Below, in pieces: positions 6,691 to 6,927 of a stretch of DNA of 6,927 nucleotides. The stretch is from the NCBI GenBank assembly GCA_015494595.1, contig WGAX01000206.1, positions 1-6,927 of the forward strand. The letters are read 5' to 3'. Source of the DNA: Nitratiruptor sp. Lineage in GTDB: Bacteria > Campylobacterota > Campylobacteria > Campylobacterales > Nitratiruptoraceae. A model generated the notes under the pieces. That model had not been told where the DNA came from. It saw nothing but the letters and a program-made list of their open reading frames with translations, and searched no databases. The position numbers and the translations under genes were made by a program. Every line of letters starts with the position of its first letter. Positions within the stretch are counted from its first letter, which is position 1.

Positions 6691-6700
6691 TCACCTCCTT
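6691..6700 (-). promoter_or_regulatory. Strong Shine-Dalgarno sequence of groEL
   Basis: Read on the minus strand the ten bases are AAGGAGGTGA, fully complementary to the usual 3' end of bacterial 16S rRNA. The GGAGG core ends six bases before the groEL ATG at 6687. It sits in the groES-groEL gap and fits very high translation of the chaperonin independent of groES. Confidence 0.85.
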
Positions 6701-6701
6701 T

Positions 6702-6927
6702 TTATTCCAAAATTCCTAAAATGTCGTCTGTTTGAAGAATCAAGTACTCTTTGCCTTCAAGTGTAATATCTGTGCCGCTATATTTTGCAAAAACCACTCT
6801 ATCACCAACTTTGATGTGTCCCTCCTCTTCAACCTCAGGACCGATTGCCAATACATTTCCCTCCAGTGGCTTCTCTTTTGCATTATCTGGGATAATGATA
6901 CCTGATGGTGTCTTTTCTGGCTCTTCG
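6702..6927 (-). CDS. groES: Co-chaperonin GroES, 5' end cut by window edge
   Basis: Reading leftwards from the right edge, the minus strand encodes 74 complete codons and a stop (TAA at 6702-6704). The visible protein starts with EEPEKTPSGIIIPDNAKEKP, which contains the mobile loop that contacts GroEL. It continues with a VLAIGPE segment, KVGDRVVFAKYSGTDI, and ends in EYLILQTDDILGILE, all standard GroES features. About a dozen N-terminal residues, the start codon and the promoter lie beyond base 6927. GroES is the heptameric lid of the GroEL chamber in the cytosol. It is cotranscribed with groEL, 14 bp downstream. Confidence 0.97.
   Translation of the reverse strand, partial: EEPEKTPSGIIIPDNAKEKPLEGNVLAIGPEVEEEGHIKVGDRVVFAKYSGTDITLEGKEYLILQTDDILGILE

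Overview
This window looks like a chromosomal segment of a Campylobacterota (epsilonproteobacterial) organism, most likely an autotrophic or denitrifying vent or sediment lineage such as Nitratiruptor or Sulfurimonas. This is judged by recognition, not by a search. The grounds are the AT-rich codon usage, very tight gene packing, a GroEL close to Campylobacterota forms, and a NosL-rich gene set. Coding density is essentially complete. The only intergenic gaps are 8 bp (3886-3893) and 14 bp (6688-6701). No tRNA, rRNA, CRISPR array, insertion sequence or clear terminator was seen.

Region 1 (1-5044, plus strand) is one probable transcription unit of seven genes whose ends overlap or nearly touch. 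In order these are: a tandem-NosL protein cut off by the left edge; a 99-residue membrane-anchored protein of unknown family; a MacB/FtsX-type ABC permease; its LolD-type ATPase; an eight-helix membrane protein with a CPFC motif; a NosL lipoprotein; and a cytosolic glycerophosphodiester phosphodiesterase. The set reads as a cell-envelope, probably copper- or thiol-related, assembly system. NosL proteins are Cu(I)-binding lipoproteins that in nitrous oxide reductase clusters work with the NosDFY ABC complex. Here three NosL domains sit around a different class of ABC transporter. The function is inferred from domains and context; nothing in the window names the substrate or client enzyme.

Region 2 (5041-6927, minus strand) is the groES-groEL chaperonin operon read right to left. 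groES is cut by the right edge, so its promoter and any HrcA/CIRCE operator are outside the window. groEL is complete and starts behind a 10-base Shine-Dalgarno sequence.

The two regions converge tail to tail. The stop codons of the phosphodiesterase gene and groEL overlap by 4 bp, leaving no room for a conventional intergenic terminator.
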